Assembly: GCF_025847205.1 (NCBI RefSeq)
Contig: NZ_JAOYTH010000013.1
Span: 1-64,000, forward strand
Reading direction: 5' to 3'
Origin: Pararhizobium sp. YC-54
Lineage (GTDB): Bacteria; Pseudomonadota; Alphaproteobacteria; Rhizobiales; Rhizobiaceae
Length of the DNA: 64,000 nt
The notes below the pieces were generated by a model. The model saw only the letters and a list, made by a program, of their open reading frames with translations. It was not told the DNA's origin and searched no databases. How positions within the stretch are numbered: the first letter of the stretch is position 1; the number at the start of each line of letters is the position of its first letter. The translations under genes were made by a program, and so were the position numbers. Of this stretch, positions 54,904 to 63,903 are shown piece after piece.

Positions 54904-56507
54904 TGTTCGACCGCCCTTCCCTTGAGCGCGAACAGGCCGCGCGGTCGCCGCTGGATGAAGAGAATGATGAAGATGAGGATGAGAATCTTGCCGAGCACGG
55001 CTCCGGCATAGGGTTCGAGGAACTTGTTGGCGATGCCGAGCGTCAAGGCGCCGACCAGCGTTCCCCAGAGATTGCCGACGCCGCCGAAGACCACGACCAT
55101 GAAGCTGTCGATGATGTAGTTCTGGCCGAGATTGGGGGAGACATTGTCGATCTGGCTGAGCGCCACGCCGGCCATCCCGGCAATGCCGGAACCAAGACCA
55201 AAGGTCAGTGCATCGACCCACGGCGTGCGGATGCCCATCGATGAGGCCATGCGCCGGTTCTGCGTCACGGCGCGCATCTGCAGGCCGAACTTGGATCGCT
55301 TGAGGAGCAGCAGCAGCGCGACGAAGACGCCAAGCGAGAAGACGATGATCCACATGCGATTGTAGGTGATGGCAAGCCCGCCGACCTCGAAGGCGCCGGA
55401 CATCCAGCCCGGATTGTCGACCTGACGATTGGTCGGCCCGAAGATGGTGCGGATTGCCTGCTGCAGGATCAGCGAAATGCCCCAGGTGGCGAGCAACGTT
55501 TCCAGCGGCCGGCCATAGAGAAAGCGGATGACGCTGCGCTCAATGCCAACACCGACCAGGCCGGTAAAGAGAAAGGCGGCGGGAACCGAAAAGGCGAGCG
55601 AATAATCGGTCATGCCGGGGGCGACGGACGCGACCGTCTGCTGCACGACGTAGGTTGTGTAGGCGCCGAGCATGACCATTTCGCCATGCGCCATGTTGAT
55701 GATGCCCATGACGCCGAAGGTGATCGCAAGGCCTATTGCCGCGAGAAGAAGGACAGAGCCGAGCGACAGGCCGTACCAGACGTTCTGGACGACGTCCCAG
55801 ACGGCCAGGCTGCGGTTGATCGCATCGATATTCGTCTGGATCGCGGGTTTCAGATCTTCCGGCGCGTTTTCCATCGCCGCGGTCAGGATCGTCAGCGCAT
55901 CGCGGTTTCCGCGCGCTGCAATCGTGTCGATGGCCGCCTTTTTGTCGTTTGCGCTGGCATCGGTCTTCAACAGGATGACGGCCCGCGCCGCTTCCATGAT
56001 CGCCTTGACTTCCGCATCCTTTTCCAGCGCCAGCGCTGAATTCAACAGGCCGAGATTGTCCGGATCGGCGTCCTTGAGCAGATCCTGCGACGCCGTCAGG
56101 CGGGCGGTTCGATCGGGGCTGATGAGCGTCAGCTGGCTGAGCGCCGCGCCGATGGCGCCGCGCAGACCGTTGTTCAATCTGATCCTGGCCAGATTGCCAG
56201 GAACATCCGCCGCTGGCGCGCCGGTCAGAACATCGACATATGCGCCGCCCGCCGGGCCTTCGAGATAAACCGGGCCGCCGGTTTTCGGCGCGTAAAGTTT
56301 GCCGTCGCTGAGGTTTTGCAGGATTTCGGCGACCTTGGCGTCCCCTGACGCAGCCAGCGCCTTCACGGCTTCGATCTTCTGCGGAAAGCCGCTGGCGCCG
56401 AGCGCATCGACCAGCGGCCGGATATCTTCCTGCGCGCGCAGGCCGGTTGCAAGGCAGCTGACCAGCAGGCAGAAAGCGACAAGGAGGGTCTGGATGGCGC
56501 GATACAT
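54900..56507 (-). CDS. urtB: Urea ABC transporter permease UrtB
   Basis: 535 residues. A signal-like N-terminus (TLLVAFCLLVSCLATGLRAQ), a helical, repeat-like extracytoplasmic domain (about 25-240) typical of UrtB but not LivH, then a LivH-type permease (GIINMAHGEMVMLGAYTTYVVQ, GIRTPWVDALTFGLGSGIAGMAG). ATG 56507 has AAGAG close upstream. Confidence 0.92.
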   Translation of the reverse strand: MYRAIQTLLVAFCLLVSCLATGLRAQEDIRPLVDALGASGFPQKIEAVKALAASGDAKVAEILQNLSDGKLYAPKTGGPVYLEGPAGGAYVDVLTGAPAADVPGNLARIRLNNGLRGAIGAALSQLTLISPDRTARLTASQDLLKDADPDNLGLLNSALALEKDAEVKAIMEAARAVILLKTDASANDKKAAIDTIAARGNRDALTILTAAMENAPEDLKPAIQTNIDAINRSLAVWDVVQNVWYGLSLGSVLLLAAIGLAITFGVMGIINMAHGEMVMLGAYTTYVVQQTVASVAPGMTDYSLAFSVPAAFLFTGLVGVGIERSVIRFLYGRPLETLLATWGISLILQQAIRTIFGPTNRQVDNPGWMSGAFEVGGLAITYNRMWIIVFSLGVFVALLLLLKRSKFGLQMRAVTQNRRMASSMGIRTPWVDALTFGLGSGIAGMAGVALSQIDNVSPNLGQNYIIDSFMVVVFGGVGNLWGTLVGALTLGIANKFLEPYAGAVLGKILILIFIILFIQRRPRGLFALKGRAVEQ

Positions 56508-56699
56508 GAGCTCTTCTTGTTTCGTTGCCTGATTTCGTTGGCCGGCATCGCGAATTCCGCCGAAGCCGCTGGCGTCGCTGCTTAAAGTTTCAGCAAAGCG
56601 CCCGCTCAACGATCAGATCGAACGCTGCGGCATCAGGAACCTTGGACCGCCCTTGGCCGATGCAGAAAACATGCCAGGCACAAAGGAAAGGGATGAAAG

Positions 56700-56734
56700 C
56701 CCCTCCGTCCGGATCGGAGAACCGGACGGAGGGG
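56700..56734 (-). terminator. Stem-loop between urtA and urtB
   Basis: 13-bp perfect stem CCCCTCCGTCCGG / CCGGACGGAGGGG with a 9-nt loop, followed on the minus strand by GCTTTCATCCC. Located in the 305-bp gap 56508-56812, which shows no gene. Probably a leaky terminator or mRNA stabiliser giving more UrtA than the membrane subunits. Confidence 0.7.
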
Positions 56735-56812
56735 TATTCTTCGACGATGCCATGAATGACTTTCGGGAAACGGCCGCAAAGCCGCTTCCGGAATATACTG
56801 ACCTTGATGAAA

Positions 56813-58102
56813 TCAGGAGCCCTTGCCGCCGCACTTGCCCGTTGCAACATTGAAGTTGCCGCAGGACATCGGCTTGCGCCAATCGGAGATCAGGTCTTTC
56901 GAGTCGGGCAGATAGTCGGACCATTCGTCGCCGACGACGGCGGGCGTCTGCTGGACGATTTCGAACTGGCCGTCTTCCTGGATTTCACCGATCAGCACCG
57001 GCTTGGTGATGTGGTGGTTCGGCATGACGGTGGAATAGCCGCCCGAAAGGTTCGGAACGCTGGTGCCGATGATCGTGTCGAGAACGGCATCGGTGTCGGT
57101 GGTGCCGGCAGCTTCGACAGCCTTCACCCAGGCGCTGAAGCCGATATAGGCGGCTTCCATCGGGTCGTTGGTCACGCGCTTGTCGTTCTTGGTGAACGCG
57201 TGCCACTGCTTGATGAATTCGGCGTTGACTGGAGCATCGACGGACTGGAAATAGTTCCAGGCGGCCAGATGGCCGACCAGCGGCTTGGTGTCGAGGCCGG
57301 CAAGCTCTTCTTCGCCGACCGAGAAGGCGACGACCGGGATATCGGTTGCCTTGATGCCCTTGTTGCCGAGTTCCTTGTAGAAGGGAACGTTGGCGTCACC
57401 GTTGATGGTCGAGACGACGGCAGTCTTCTTGCCGGCCGAACCGAATTCCTTGATCTTGGCGACTTCCGTCTGCCAGTCGGAGAAGCCGAACGGCGTGTAG
57501 TTGATCAGGATGTCTTCCTTCGGAATACCCTTGGCGATCAGATAGGCTTCGAGGATCTTGTTGGTCGTGCGCGGATAGACATAGTCGGTGCCTTCAAGCA
57601 CGAAGCGCTCGACGCCTTCCGTATTCATCAGATAGTCGACGGCGGGGATCGCCTGCTGGTTCGGTGCTGCACCGGTGTAGAAGATGTTGCGCGAGGATTC
57701 TTCACCCTCGTACTGGACGGGATAGAAAAGCAGCGAGTTCAGCTCTTCGAAGACCGGCAGAACCGACTTGCGCGACGACGAGGTCCAGCAACCGAAGACG
57801 GCAGCGACCTTGTTGACGGAAATCAGCTCGCGGGCTTTTTCGGCAAACAGCGGCCAGTCGGACGCCGGATCGACGACGACGGCCTCGAGCTTCTTGCCGA
57901 GAAGGCCGCCCTTCTTGTTCTGCTCCTCGATGAGCATCAGCATGGCATCCTTGAGCGTGGTCTCGGAAATGGCCATGGTGCCGGAAAGCGAATGCAGAAC
58001 GCCGACCTTGATCGTGTCTTCGGCGGCAAAAACGCTGGAGAATGCGGTCGTGGCAAGCGCGCCAGCCAGGAACGCGCTCATGACATGAGATTTGATTTTC
58101 AT
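56813..58102 (-). CDS. urtA: Urea-binding periplasmic protein UrtA
   Basis: 429 residues. Signal peptide (HVMSAFLAGALATTAFSSVFA), then DTIKVGVLHSLSGTMAISET, AVFGCWTSSSRKSVLPVFEELNSLLFYPVQYEG and YVYPRTTNKI, the UrtA/FmdD pattern. First gene of urtABCDE; the adjacent urease genes support urea rather than short-chain amides as ligand. Confidence 0.94.
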   Translation of the reverse strand: MKIKSHVMSAFLAGALATTAFSSVFAAEDTIKVGVLHSLSGTMAISETTLKDAMLMLIEEQNKKGGLLGKKLEAVVVDPASDWPLFAEKARELISVNKVAAVFGCWTSSSRKSVLPVFEELNSLLFYPVQYEGEESSRNIFYTGAAPNQQAIPAVDYLMNTEGVERFVLEGTDYVYPRTTNKILEAYLIAKGIPKEDILINYTPFGFSDWQTEVAKIKEFGSAGKKTAVVSTINGDANVPFYKELGNKGIKATDIPVVAFSVGEEELAGLDTKPLVGHLAAWNYFQSVDAPVNAEFIKQWHAFTKNDKRVTNDPMEAAYIGFSAWVKAVEAAGTTDTDAVLDTIIGTSVPNLSGGYSTVMPNHHITKPVLIGEIQEDGQFEIVQQTPAVVGDEWSDYLPDSKDLISDWRKPMSCGNFNVATGKCGGKGS

Positions 58103-58142
58103 TGTGAACCCCTCTCGTTCTTTGACGACGGCTCTTGGGAGA

Positions 58143-58161
58143 CCTTTACCGTTCGTAAAGG
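58143..58161. promoter_or_regulatory. Inverted repeat in the urtA upstream region
   Basis: CCTTTAC-CGTTC-GTAAAGG, 41-59 bp upstream of the urtA start. Perfect 7-bp arms. Could be an operator or a 5' leader hairpin. Confidence 0.5.
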
Positions 58162-58191
58162 AACTATCCGCTGGGGTTTTCGAATTCTGTA

Positions 58192-58207
58192 TACGTCAAT
58201 TGACGTA
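58192..58207. promoter_or_regulatory. Perfect 16-bp palindrome between urtA and the sensor kinase
   Basis: TACGTCAATTGACGTA, about 90 bp upstream of urtA and 197 bp upstream of the divergent kinase gene. Perfect dyad symmetry and TACGT ends fit a dimeric LuxR/NarL-type regulator; the response regulator at 61786-62709 is the obvious candidate. The 301-bp gap also has a GTGTGC..GCACAC repeat at 58222-58239. No sigma-54 promoter is apparent. Confidence 0.6.
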
Positions 58208-58403
58208 GACGACGGGGCGAAGTGTGCAATGCAGCACACATCCGCGCATTTTCCGGAATCCCCGTCACGACCTGCCCTCCAGCAAGGTCGCATCTCCGCG
58301 CGGCTTTCCCCAATCAATCCACATCTCGCACTTGCAAAAGATCTCCGATCGGACGACATTGCCTAATCATTGATCACCTTACGCAGAGGAATAGAAATTA
58401 GGC

Positions 58404-61400
58404 ATGACAGCCCGCCAGCGCATCATTCCGGTCCGGCGCGAATATAATCGCTGGGTCGCCAACCAGACGCTGGAAGACTACGCGCTTCGCTTTACGGCAA
58501 AGAGCGCCCGGCAATTCTCCTCGCAACGCATCTCGCAGACGGCGATCGGAGCGATTTCGTTCCTGGCGCTGGAGGCGATCGGCGGCGCCATCACGCTCTC
58601 CTACGGCACAACCAATGCCATCATTGCCATCCTTGCCGCCAGCCTCGTCATGCTCGGCGTCGGCCTGCCGGTCAGCCGCTACGCGATCCGTCATGGCGTC
58701 GACATCGACCTGCTCACCCGCGGGGCGAGCTTCGGTTATATCGGCTCGACGATCACGTCGCTGATCTATGCCAGCTTCACCTTCATGCTGTTTGCCATCG
58801 AGGCCTCGATCATGTCGGCGGCGCTGGAACTGGCGCTCGGCATCCCCGTCTGGATCGGCTATATCATCAGCGCCGTGATGGTGATCCCGCTGGTGACGCA
58901 CGGTGTACGGCTGATCAGCAAGTTCCAGTTGATGACGCAGCCGTTCTGGATCGTCCTCAACATCCTGCCTTTCGTCTTCATTGCGCTTGCCGACTGGAGC
59001 AAGTTCGACCTCTGGCTCGCCTTCCCCGGCGCCAACAAAACCGCAGGGATGCCCGGCTCCATCGCTCCGTTTTCGCTCGTTGAGTTCGGCGCCGCCTCGG
59101 CTGTTATCCTCGCTTTGATGGCGCAGATCGGCGAGCAGGTGGATTTCTTGCGGTTCCTGCCGCCGGAGGGCCAGCGCAAGCTCCACCATCGCTTCGCCGT
59201 GTTCCTTGCCGGCGCCGGCTGGGTGATCCTCGGCGCACCGAAGCTTTTGGCAGGCTCATTCCTCGTCGTCTTGTGCCTCAGTGCCGGCGTTCCTGTCGAG
59301 GATGCGGCAGACCCGGCGCATATGTACCTGACCGCGTTCGGCTACATGATGCCCTGGCACAATGCAGCACTTCTGCTGATGGCGGCGTTCGTGGTCGTTT
59401 CGCAATTGAAGATCAACGTCATGAACGCCTATGCGGGATCGCTCGCTTGGTCGAATTTCTTCTCGCGCCTCACCCACAGTCATCCCGGCCGCGTCGTCTG
59501 GCTGATGTTCAACGTGGCGATCGCGCTTCTGCTGATGGAACTCGGCATCTACACGCTGCTGGAAGAGACGCTCGGCATCTTCTCGATCATCGCCATGTCC
59601 TGGCTCTGCACGATCTCGGCCGATCTGTTCGTCAACAAGCCACTGGGGCTTGCGCCACCCGATATCGAGTTCAAGCGCGCCCATCTCTACGACGTCAATC
59701 CGGTCGGCGTCGGCGCCATGGCGGCCTCGGCCCTGGCTGCGCTCGCCGCGCATTTCGGGCTGTTCGGCGCGCTGGCCTCCTCGCTCGCACCCTATATCGC
59801 CTTGATCACGGCCTTTATCGTCTCTCCCGCCATCGCCTTGGCGACGAAGGGCAAATATTACCTTGCCCGCAAGCCGCGCCAGAGCTGGAAGAAGCTCTCG
59901 ACCGTCACCTGCTCGATCTGCGAGCATCCGTTCGAACCGGAGGACATGGCCTGGTGCCCGGCCTATTCCGCGCCCATCTGTTCGCTCTGCTGCTCGCTCG
60001 ACAGCCGCTGTCATGACATGTGCAAGCCGCATGCGAGCTTCAACTATCAGACCGCCGTCGTTGCAAAGACCCTGTTGCCGCAGAAGGTCACGGAAACGCT
60101 CTCCACCCGGCTTGGCCGCTACGGCATTGCCGTTGTCCTTTCCGTTGCCGGCATCGGCATCATCCTGGCGATGATCGCCCACCAGACCGGGACAGCCTCG
60201 CCGGAGACCGCCTCGGTGATCAAGCGGACGATCGGCATCGTCTTCTTCGTCTTTGCGGTCGTCACCGGCATCGTCTGCTGGTTCTATGTGCTTGCCCATG
60301 ACAGCCGGCTGGTGGCGGAGGAGGAATCCTCGCGCCAGAACACGCTCCTGCTCAAGGAAATCGCCGCCCACAAGAAGACCGACGCCGCCCTGCAATATGC
60401 CAAGGAAACGGCGGAGGCTGCCAATCGTGCCAAGAGCCGCTATGTGGTGGGTCTGAGCCACGAACTGAGGACGCCGCTCAACGCCGTGCTCGGCTACGCG
60501 CAGATCCTTGAGCGCGACGAGACCATACCCGCTCCGCGCCAGTCGGCGATCAAGGTGATCAAGCGCAGCGCCGATCACCTGTCCGGCCTGATCGACGGCC
60601 TGCTCGACATTTCCAAGATCGAGGCCGGCCGCCTGCAGGTCTATTCCAACGAGATCAACATCCAGGATTTCCTCGACCAGATCGCCGATATGTTCCGCCC
60701 GCAAGCACAGGCAAAAGGCCTCGCCTTTGAACATCAACGCGCAGGTACGCTTCCCCAATATGTCCGCACCGATGAGAAGCGTCTGCGCCAGATTCTCGTC
60801 AACCTTCTGTCCAATGCCATCAAGTTCACCGACACGGGCGCTATCCGCTTCGATGTCGCCTATCGCAGCCAGGTGGCGACCTTCACCGTCTCCGATACCG
60901 GCCGCGGGATTTCGCAAGCCGACCTGCCGCGCATCTTCGAGCCGTTCCAGCGCGGCGAAGCCCAGCATGTCCGCCCGATGCCCGGTCTTGGACTGGGGCT
61001 GACAATCACGCAGCTGCTCACTCAAACGCTCGGCGGCGAGATTGTCGTCGAGAGCGAGCGTGACAAAGGCTCGGCCTTCCGCGTCCGGCTGATGCTATCG
61101 GCGATCGAAAGGCCGACCGCGTCCCTGCCCTCGATCCGCAAGATCGCCGGCTATGCCGGTCCCAGACGGACCATCGTCGTCGTCGATGACAACGAGGACC
61201 ATCGCGACCTGATGCGCGAGGTGCTGATGCCACTCGATTTCGTCGTGCTGACCGCTGCAGGCGGCACGGAATGCCTGACGCTGATCGAGGGCATCAGGCC
61301 CGACCTTTTCCTCATCGACATCTCGATGCCCGGCATGAGCGGCTGGCAACTGGCCACCCGGCTGCGCGATCACGAGCAGACGGCGCCAATCATCATGCTC

Positions 61401-61793
61401 TCGGCCAATATCGGCGACGGCACGGCCGCCGACACCCATACCGGCCACAACGATACGCTTGCCAAGCCTTTCGATATCCGCCAGCTGCACGACAAACTTG
61501 CCGTCCATCTGATGCTCGAATGGATCTACAGCGATACCGCGCAACCGCCGGTCAAAACAAAGATGAAGGCCACGGTGAAGACACCGGGTGCCGCTCATAT
61601 CGAAGAACTGATCCGGCTCGGCGAGATCGGTTATGTCCGCGGCATCGAGGCCAAGCTCGCCGATCTTGCGCGCCTGGAGGAAAACCAGCCTTTCACCGAT
61701 GCAGTCAAGACCTATGTCCAGGCTTTCGACCTTGCCGGCTATGCCAACTTCCTGCAAAACATCAACAAACAGGGGGGACCGGCTGGTGAATGA
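58404..61793 (+). CDS. NCS1-permease-like sensor fused to histidine kinase and receiver
   Basis: 1129 residues. Residues ~1-490 form a twelve-helix NCS1 (cytosine/purine/allantoin permease) domain: ALEAIGGAITLSYGT, GVDIDLLTRGASFGYIGSTITSLIYASF, MAQIGEQVDFLRFLPP. Then a cysteine cluster (~503-548; CSICEHPFEPEDMAWCP..., CSLCCSLDSRCHDMC), two more helices (~575-630), a HisKA domain with His686 (LSHELRTPLN), an ATPase domain (DTGRGISQADLPRIFEPF, GLGLGLTITQLL), a receiver with Asp972 (FLIDISMPGMSG) and a ~130-residue helical tail. A transporter fold joined to a kinase suggests substrate sensing (transceptor). Divergent from urtA; the partner regulator follows with overlap. Ligand unknown: urea, purine, pyrimidine or allantoin are candidates. 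Confidence 0.88.
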   Translation: MTARQRIIPVRREYNRWVANQTLEDYALRFTAKSARQFSSQRISQTAIGAISFLALEAIGGAITLSYGTTNAIIAILAASLVMLGVGLPVSRYAIRHGVDIDLLTRGASFGYIGSTITSLIYASFTFMLFAIEASIMSAALELALGIPVWIGYIISAVMVIPLVTHGVRLISKFQLMTQPFWIVLNILPFVFIALADWSKFDLWLAFPGANKTAGMPGSIAPFSLVEFGAASAVILALMAQIGEQVDFLRFLPPEGQRKLHHRFAVFLAGAGWVILGAPKLLAGSFLVVLCLSAGVPVEDAADPAHMYLTAFGYMMPWHNAALLLMAAFVVVSQLKINVMNAYAGSLAWSNFFSRLTHSHPGRVVWLMFNVAIALLLMELGIYTLLEETLGIFSIIAMSWLCTISADLFVNKPLGLAPPDIEFKRAHLYDVNPVGVGAMAASALAALAAHFGLFGALASSLAPYIALITAFIVSPAIALATKGKYYLARKPRQSWKKLSTVTCSICEHPFEPEDMAWCPAYSAPICSLCCSLDSRCHDMCKPHASFNYQTAVVAKTLLPQKVTETLSTRLGRYGIAVVLSVAGIGIILAMIAHQTGTASPETASVIKRTIGIVFFVFAVVTGIVCWFYVLAHDSRLVAEEESSRQNTLLLKEIAAHKKTDAALQYAKETAEAANRAKSRYVVGLSHELRTPLNAVLGYAQILERDETIPAPRQSAIKVIKRSADHLSGLIDGLLDISKIEAGRLQVYSNEINIQDFLDQIADMFRPQAQAKGLAFEHQRAGTLPQYVRTDEKRLRQILVNLLSNAIKFTDTGAIRFDVAYRSQVATFTVSDTGRGISQADLPRIFEPFQRGEAQHVRPMPGLGLGLTITQLLTQTLGGEIVVESERDKGSAFRVRLMLSAIERPTASLPSIRKIAGYAGPRRTIVVVDDNEDHRDLMREVLMPLDFVVLTAAGGTECLTLIEGIRPDLFLIDISMPGMSGWQLATRLRDHEQTAPIIMLSANIGDGTAADTHTGHNDTLAKPFDIRQLHDKLAVHLMLEWIYSDTAQPPVKTKMKATVKTPGAAHIEELIRLGEIGYVRGIEAKLADLARLEENQPFTDAVKTYVQAFDLAGYANFLQNINKQGGPAGE

Positions 61794-62709
61794 AACCGTG
61801 CATCCGCGCGACATCGTGCTCATCGTGGATGATTCGCCGGAAACGTTGGGCTTTCTCACCGATGCGCTGGAGCAATCCGGTTTTTCCGTCCTGATCGCAA
61901 CGTCCGGAAATGCAGCAATCAATGTCGTTGACCGCATCACGCCCGACGTCATCCTGATGGACGCCGTCATGCCGGGCATGGACGGCTTTGCCACCTGCCG
62001 GACGCTGAAAACAAATCCGGCCGTGGCCCAGGTGCCGGTGATCTTCATGACCGGGCTGACGGAAACCGAGCACGTCGTCCACGCGCTGGAATCCGGCGGT
62101 GTCGATTACCTTTCCAAGCCGATCAATATCGATGAGCTGCGCGCCCGCATCCGCGTCCATCTCGCCAATGCGCGCTCGGCGCAAAGCGCGCGTGTCGCAC
62201 TGGACGCGGCAGGGCGGCATCTGCTCGCCGTGCGAAGCAACGGCACCATCCAGTGGTCGACACCGCAGGCAACCCGGCTGGTCAATGCGGCGACGGGACG
62301 CGATGACGGACTGGACACGCTCGCCGTCCACATCCGTCAATGGCTGCGGGAGCGCGAGAAACACGGCGTGTCCAGGGACGGCCCGCTGATGATCCACCAG
62401 AATGGTCAGCCAGTGCTGCAGCTTGCCTATCTCGGCGTAATCGGCGGGGACGAGTTCCTGTTCCGGCTGACCGGCATCAGCCAGACCAGCGACGACGAAA
62501 TCCTCCGGCAGAATTTCTCGCTGACAGTGCGTGAGGCACAGGTCCTGCTGTGGATCGCCAAGGGCAAATCCAACCGTGACATCGGCGAAATCCTGGGCCT
62601 GAGCGCTCGCACGGTCAACAAGCATCTGGAACAGATCTACGTAAAGCTCGGCGTCGAAAACCGTGCATCTGCCGCCGTCAAGGCGGCGAATGCGCTGCGC
62701 CAGGAATAA
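61786..62709 (+). CDS. LuxR-type response regulator paired with the fusion kinase
   Basis: 307 residues. Receiver (about 8-125) with IVLIVDDSPE, phospho-acceptor Asp59 in VILMDAVMPGMDG and the lysine in YLSKPIN; a middle PAS-like region (about 135-235); and a LuxR helix-turn-helix (about 245-305; LTVREAQVLLWIAKGKSNRDIGEI, LSARTVNKHLEQIYVKLGVENR). GTG start 61786 follows GGGGGG and overlaps the kinase stop by 8 bp. Likely regulates the urt and urease genes. Confidence 0.88.
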   Translation: MNETVHPRDIVLIVDDSPETLGFLTDALEQSGFSVLIATSGNAAINVVDRITPDVILMDAVMPGMDGFATCRTLKTNPAVAQVPVIFMTGLTETEHVVHALESGGVDYLSKPINIDELRARIRVHLANARSAQSARVALDAAGRHLLAVRSNGTIQWSTPQATRLVNAATGRDDGLDTLAVHIRQWLREREKHGVSRDGPLMIHQNGQPVLQLAYLGVIGGDEFLFRLTGISQTSDDEILRQNFSLTVREAQVLLWIAKGKSNRDIGEILGLSARTVNKHLEQIYVKLGVENRASAAVKAANALRQE

Positions 62710-63684
62710 TCACGCGACCCTGTCGGGCGGCTCGCGGCCCTCGAAGAAAGCCGTGATGTTTTCCACGACCTTCATGCCCATGGCGGTACGCGTTTCTTCC
62801 GTCGCACTGCCCAGATGCGGCAGGAGAACGACATTTTGCAGAGCACGCAACCGCCCGGGAACGTTGGGTTCAACTTCGAAGACATCCAGTCCGGCGCCGC
62901 GGATAATACCCGTTTCCAATGCGTGGATCAGCGCCGTCTCATCGACAACATCGCCACGGGCGGTGTTGATGAGATAGGCTTCCGGCTTCATCACCGCCAG
63001 ACGTTGCGGATTGATCAGATGCCGGTTTTCACCGCCGCCCGGGCAATGCAGCGAGACGAAATCGGCGGCCGCCAGCACGTCCTCGACGGTTTCAAGCTGG
63101 CGTGCGCCACACCAGGCGGCTTCCGCCGGATCGATCCTCGACCGGTTGTAAAAGACGACATCCATGTCGAAACCGAAATGGCAGCGTTTCGCCATCGCCT
63201 TGCCGATCCGGCCGAAGCCGACGATCCCCAGCGTCTTTCCAGTCACCTTGGTGCCGATCATGTGTGTCGGACGCCAGCCGGTCCATTGCCCGGCGCGAAC
63301 TTCGCGTTCCCCCTCGCCCGTCCGGCGGGCAACCGACAAGAGCAGCGCCATGGCGATATCGGCGGTGCAGTCCGTGAGCACGCCTGGCGTATTGGTGACA
63401 GTAACGCCGTAATGCCCGGCCGCCGCGATATCGATATGATTGTAGCCGACACCAAAGTTTCCAAGGATCCTCGTGCGGATATCGCCGCCTTCGAACAGCG
63501 AAGCCGGCAGACGGTCGGACACCGTCGGCAGGACCGCATCGAATGACCGAAGCGCGCCGGCAAGAGCGGCGGCATCCATGGCCACATCCGATGCGTTGAA
63601 AGACGCATCGAACTGCGCGGCGAGCACGCGCTCGACCGCATCGGGCCAGCGGCGGGTGACAAGGATGCGTGGTTTTTCGGTCAT
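62710..63684 (-). CDS. D-2-hydroxyacid dehydrogenase (glyoxylate/hydroxypyruvate reductase type)
   Basis: 324 residues. NAD(P)-binding GIVGFGRIGKAMAKR; catalytic Arg in NTARGDVVDE, Glu in GLDVFEVEP and His in LLPHLGSATEETR. Substrate-domain NFGVGYNHIDIAAA precedes. Cofactor preference toward NADPH is suggested by YNRSRID after beta2. Reduces glyoxylate or hydroxypyruvate in most homologues. Convergent with the response-regulator gene. Confidence 0.9.
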   Translation of the reverse strand: MTEKPRILVTRRWPDAVERVLAAQFDASFNASDVAMDAAALAGALRSFDAVLPTVSDRLPASLFEGGDIRTRILGNFGVGYNHIDIAAAGHYGVTVTNTPGVLTDCTADIAMALLLSVARRTGEGEREVRAGQWTGWRPTHMIGTKVTGKTLGIVGFGRIGKAMAKRCHFGFDMDVVFYNRSRIDPAEAAWCGARQLETVEDVLAAADFVSLHCPGGGENRHLINPQRLAVMKPEAYLINTARGDVVDETALIHALETGIIRGAGLDVFEVEPNVPGRLRALQNVVLLPHLGSATEETRTAMGMKVVENITAFFEGREPPDRVA

Positions 63685-63721
63685 CGGCGGCTCCGAACAA
63701 GGTGGTCTTGCGCTGACAAAT

Positions 63722-63752
63722 AGAGCGCTTCGTCTTTAAACGGAAGCGCTCT
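63722..63752. repeat. Inverted repeat upstream of the hydroxyacid dehydrogenase
   Basis: Perfect 10-bp arms AGAGCGCTTC / GAAGCGCTCT with an 11-bp spacer. Lies 38-68 bp upstream of the dehydrogenase start, between it and the next gene's terminator. Could be an operator or a small rhizobial palindromic repeat. Confidence 0.5.
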
Positions 63753-63840
63753 AACACAGGAACGGCGTCAATCCACCGGCCCGTTTGGTTGAAACGTCAT
63801 CGCCGGAACCGGCCCATCGAACACGACGGGCAAGAACACA

Positions 63841-63866
63841 AAAAGGCCCGGCAATGCCGGGCCTTT
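63841..63866 (-). terminator. Intrinsic terminator of the binding-protein gene
   Basis: Near-perfect stem AAAGGCCCGGC / GCCGGGCCTTT; on the minus strand it is followed by a T-run (63844-63840). It lies 37 bp after the stop of the gene at the right edge. Confidence 0.85.
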
Positions 63867-63903
63867 CGCGGTCCACAAGGACCGATAAGCAGATCCGGAA
63901 CGA

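Noticed and set aside
58103..58403. Sigma-54 promoter and NtrC sites upstream of urtA
   Set aside because: No GG-N10-GC element in the right context and no convincing TGCAC...GTGCA pair on either strand.
59256..61025. 589-codon open frame on the minus strand
   Set aside because: Antisense to the permease-kinase fusion, whose domains are intact throughout.
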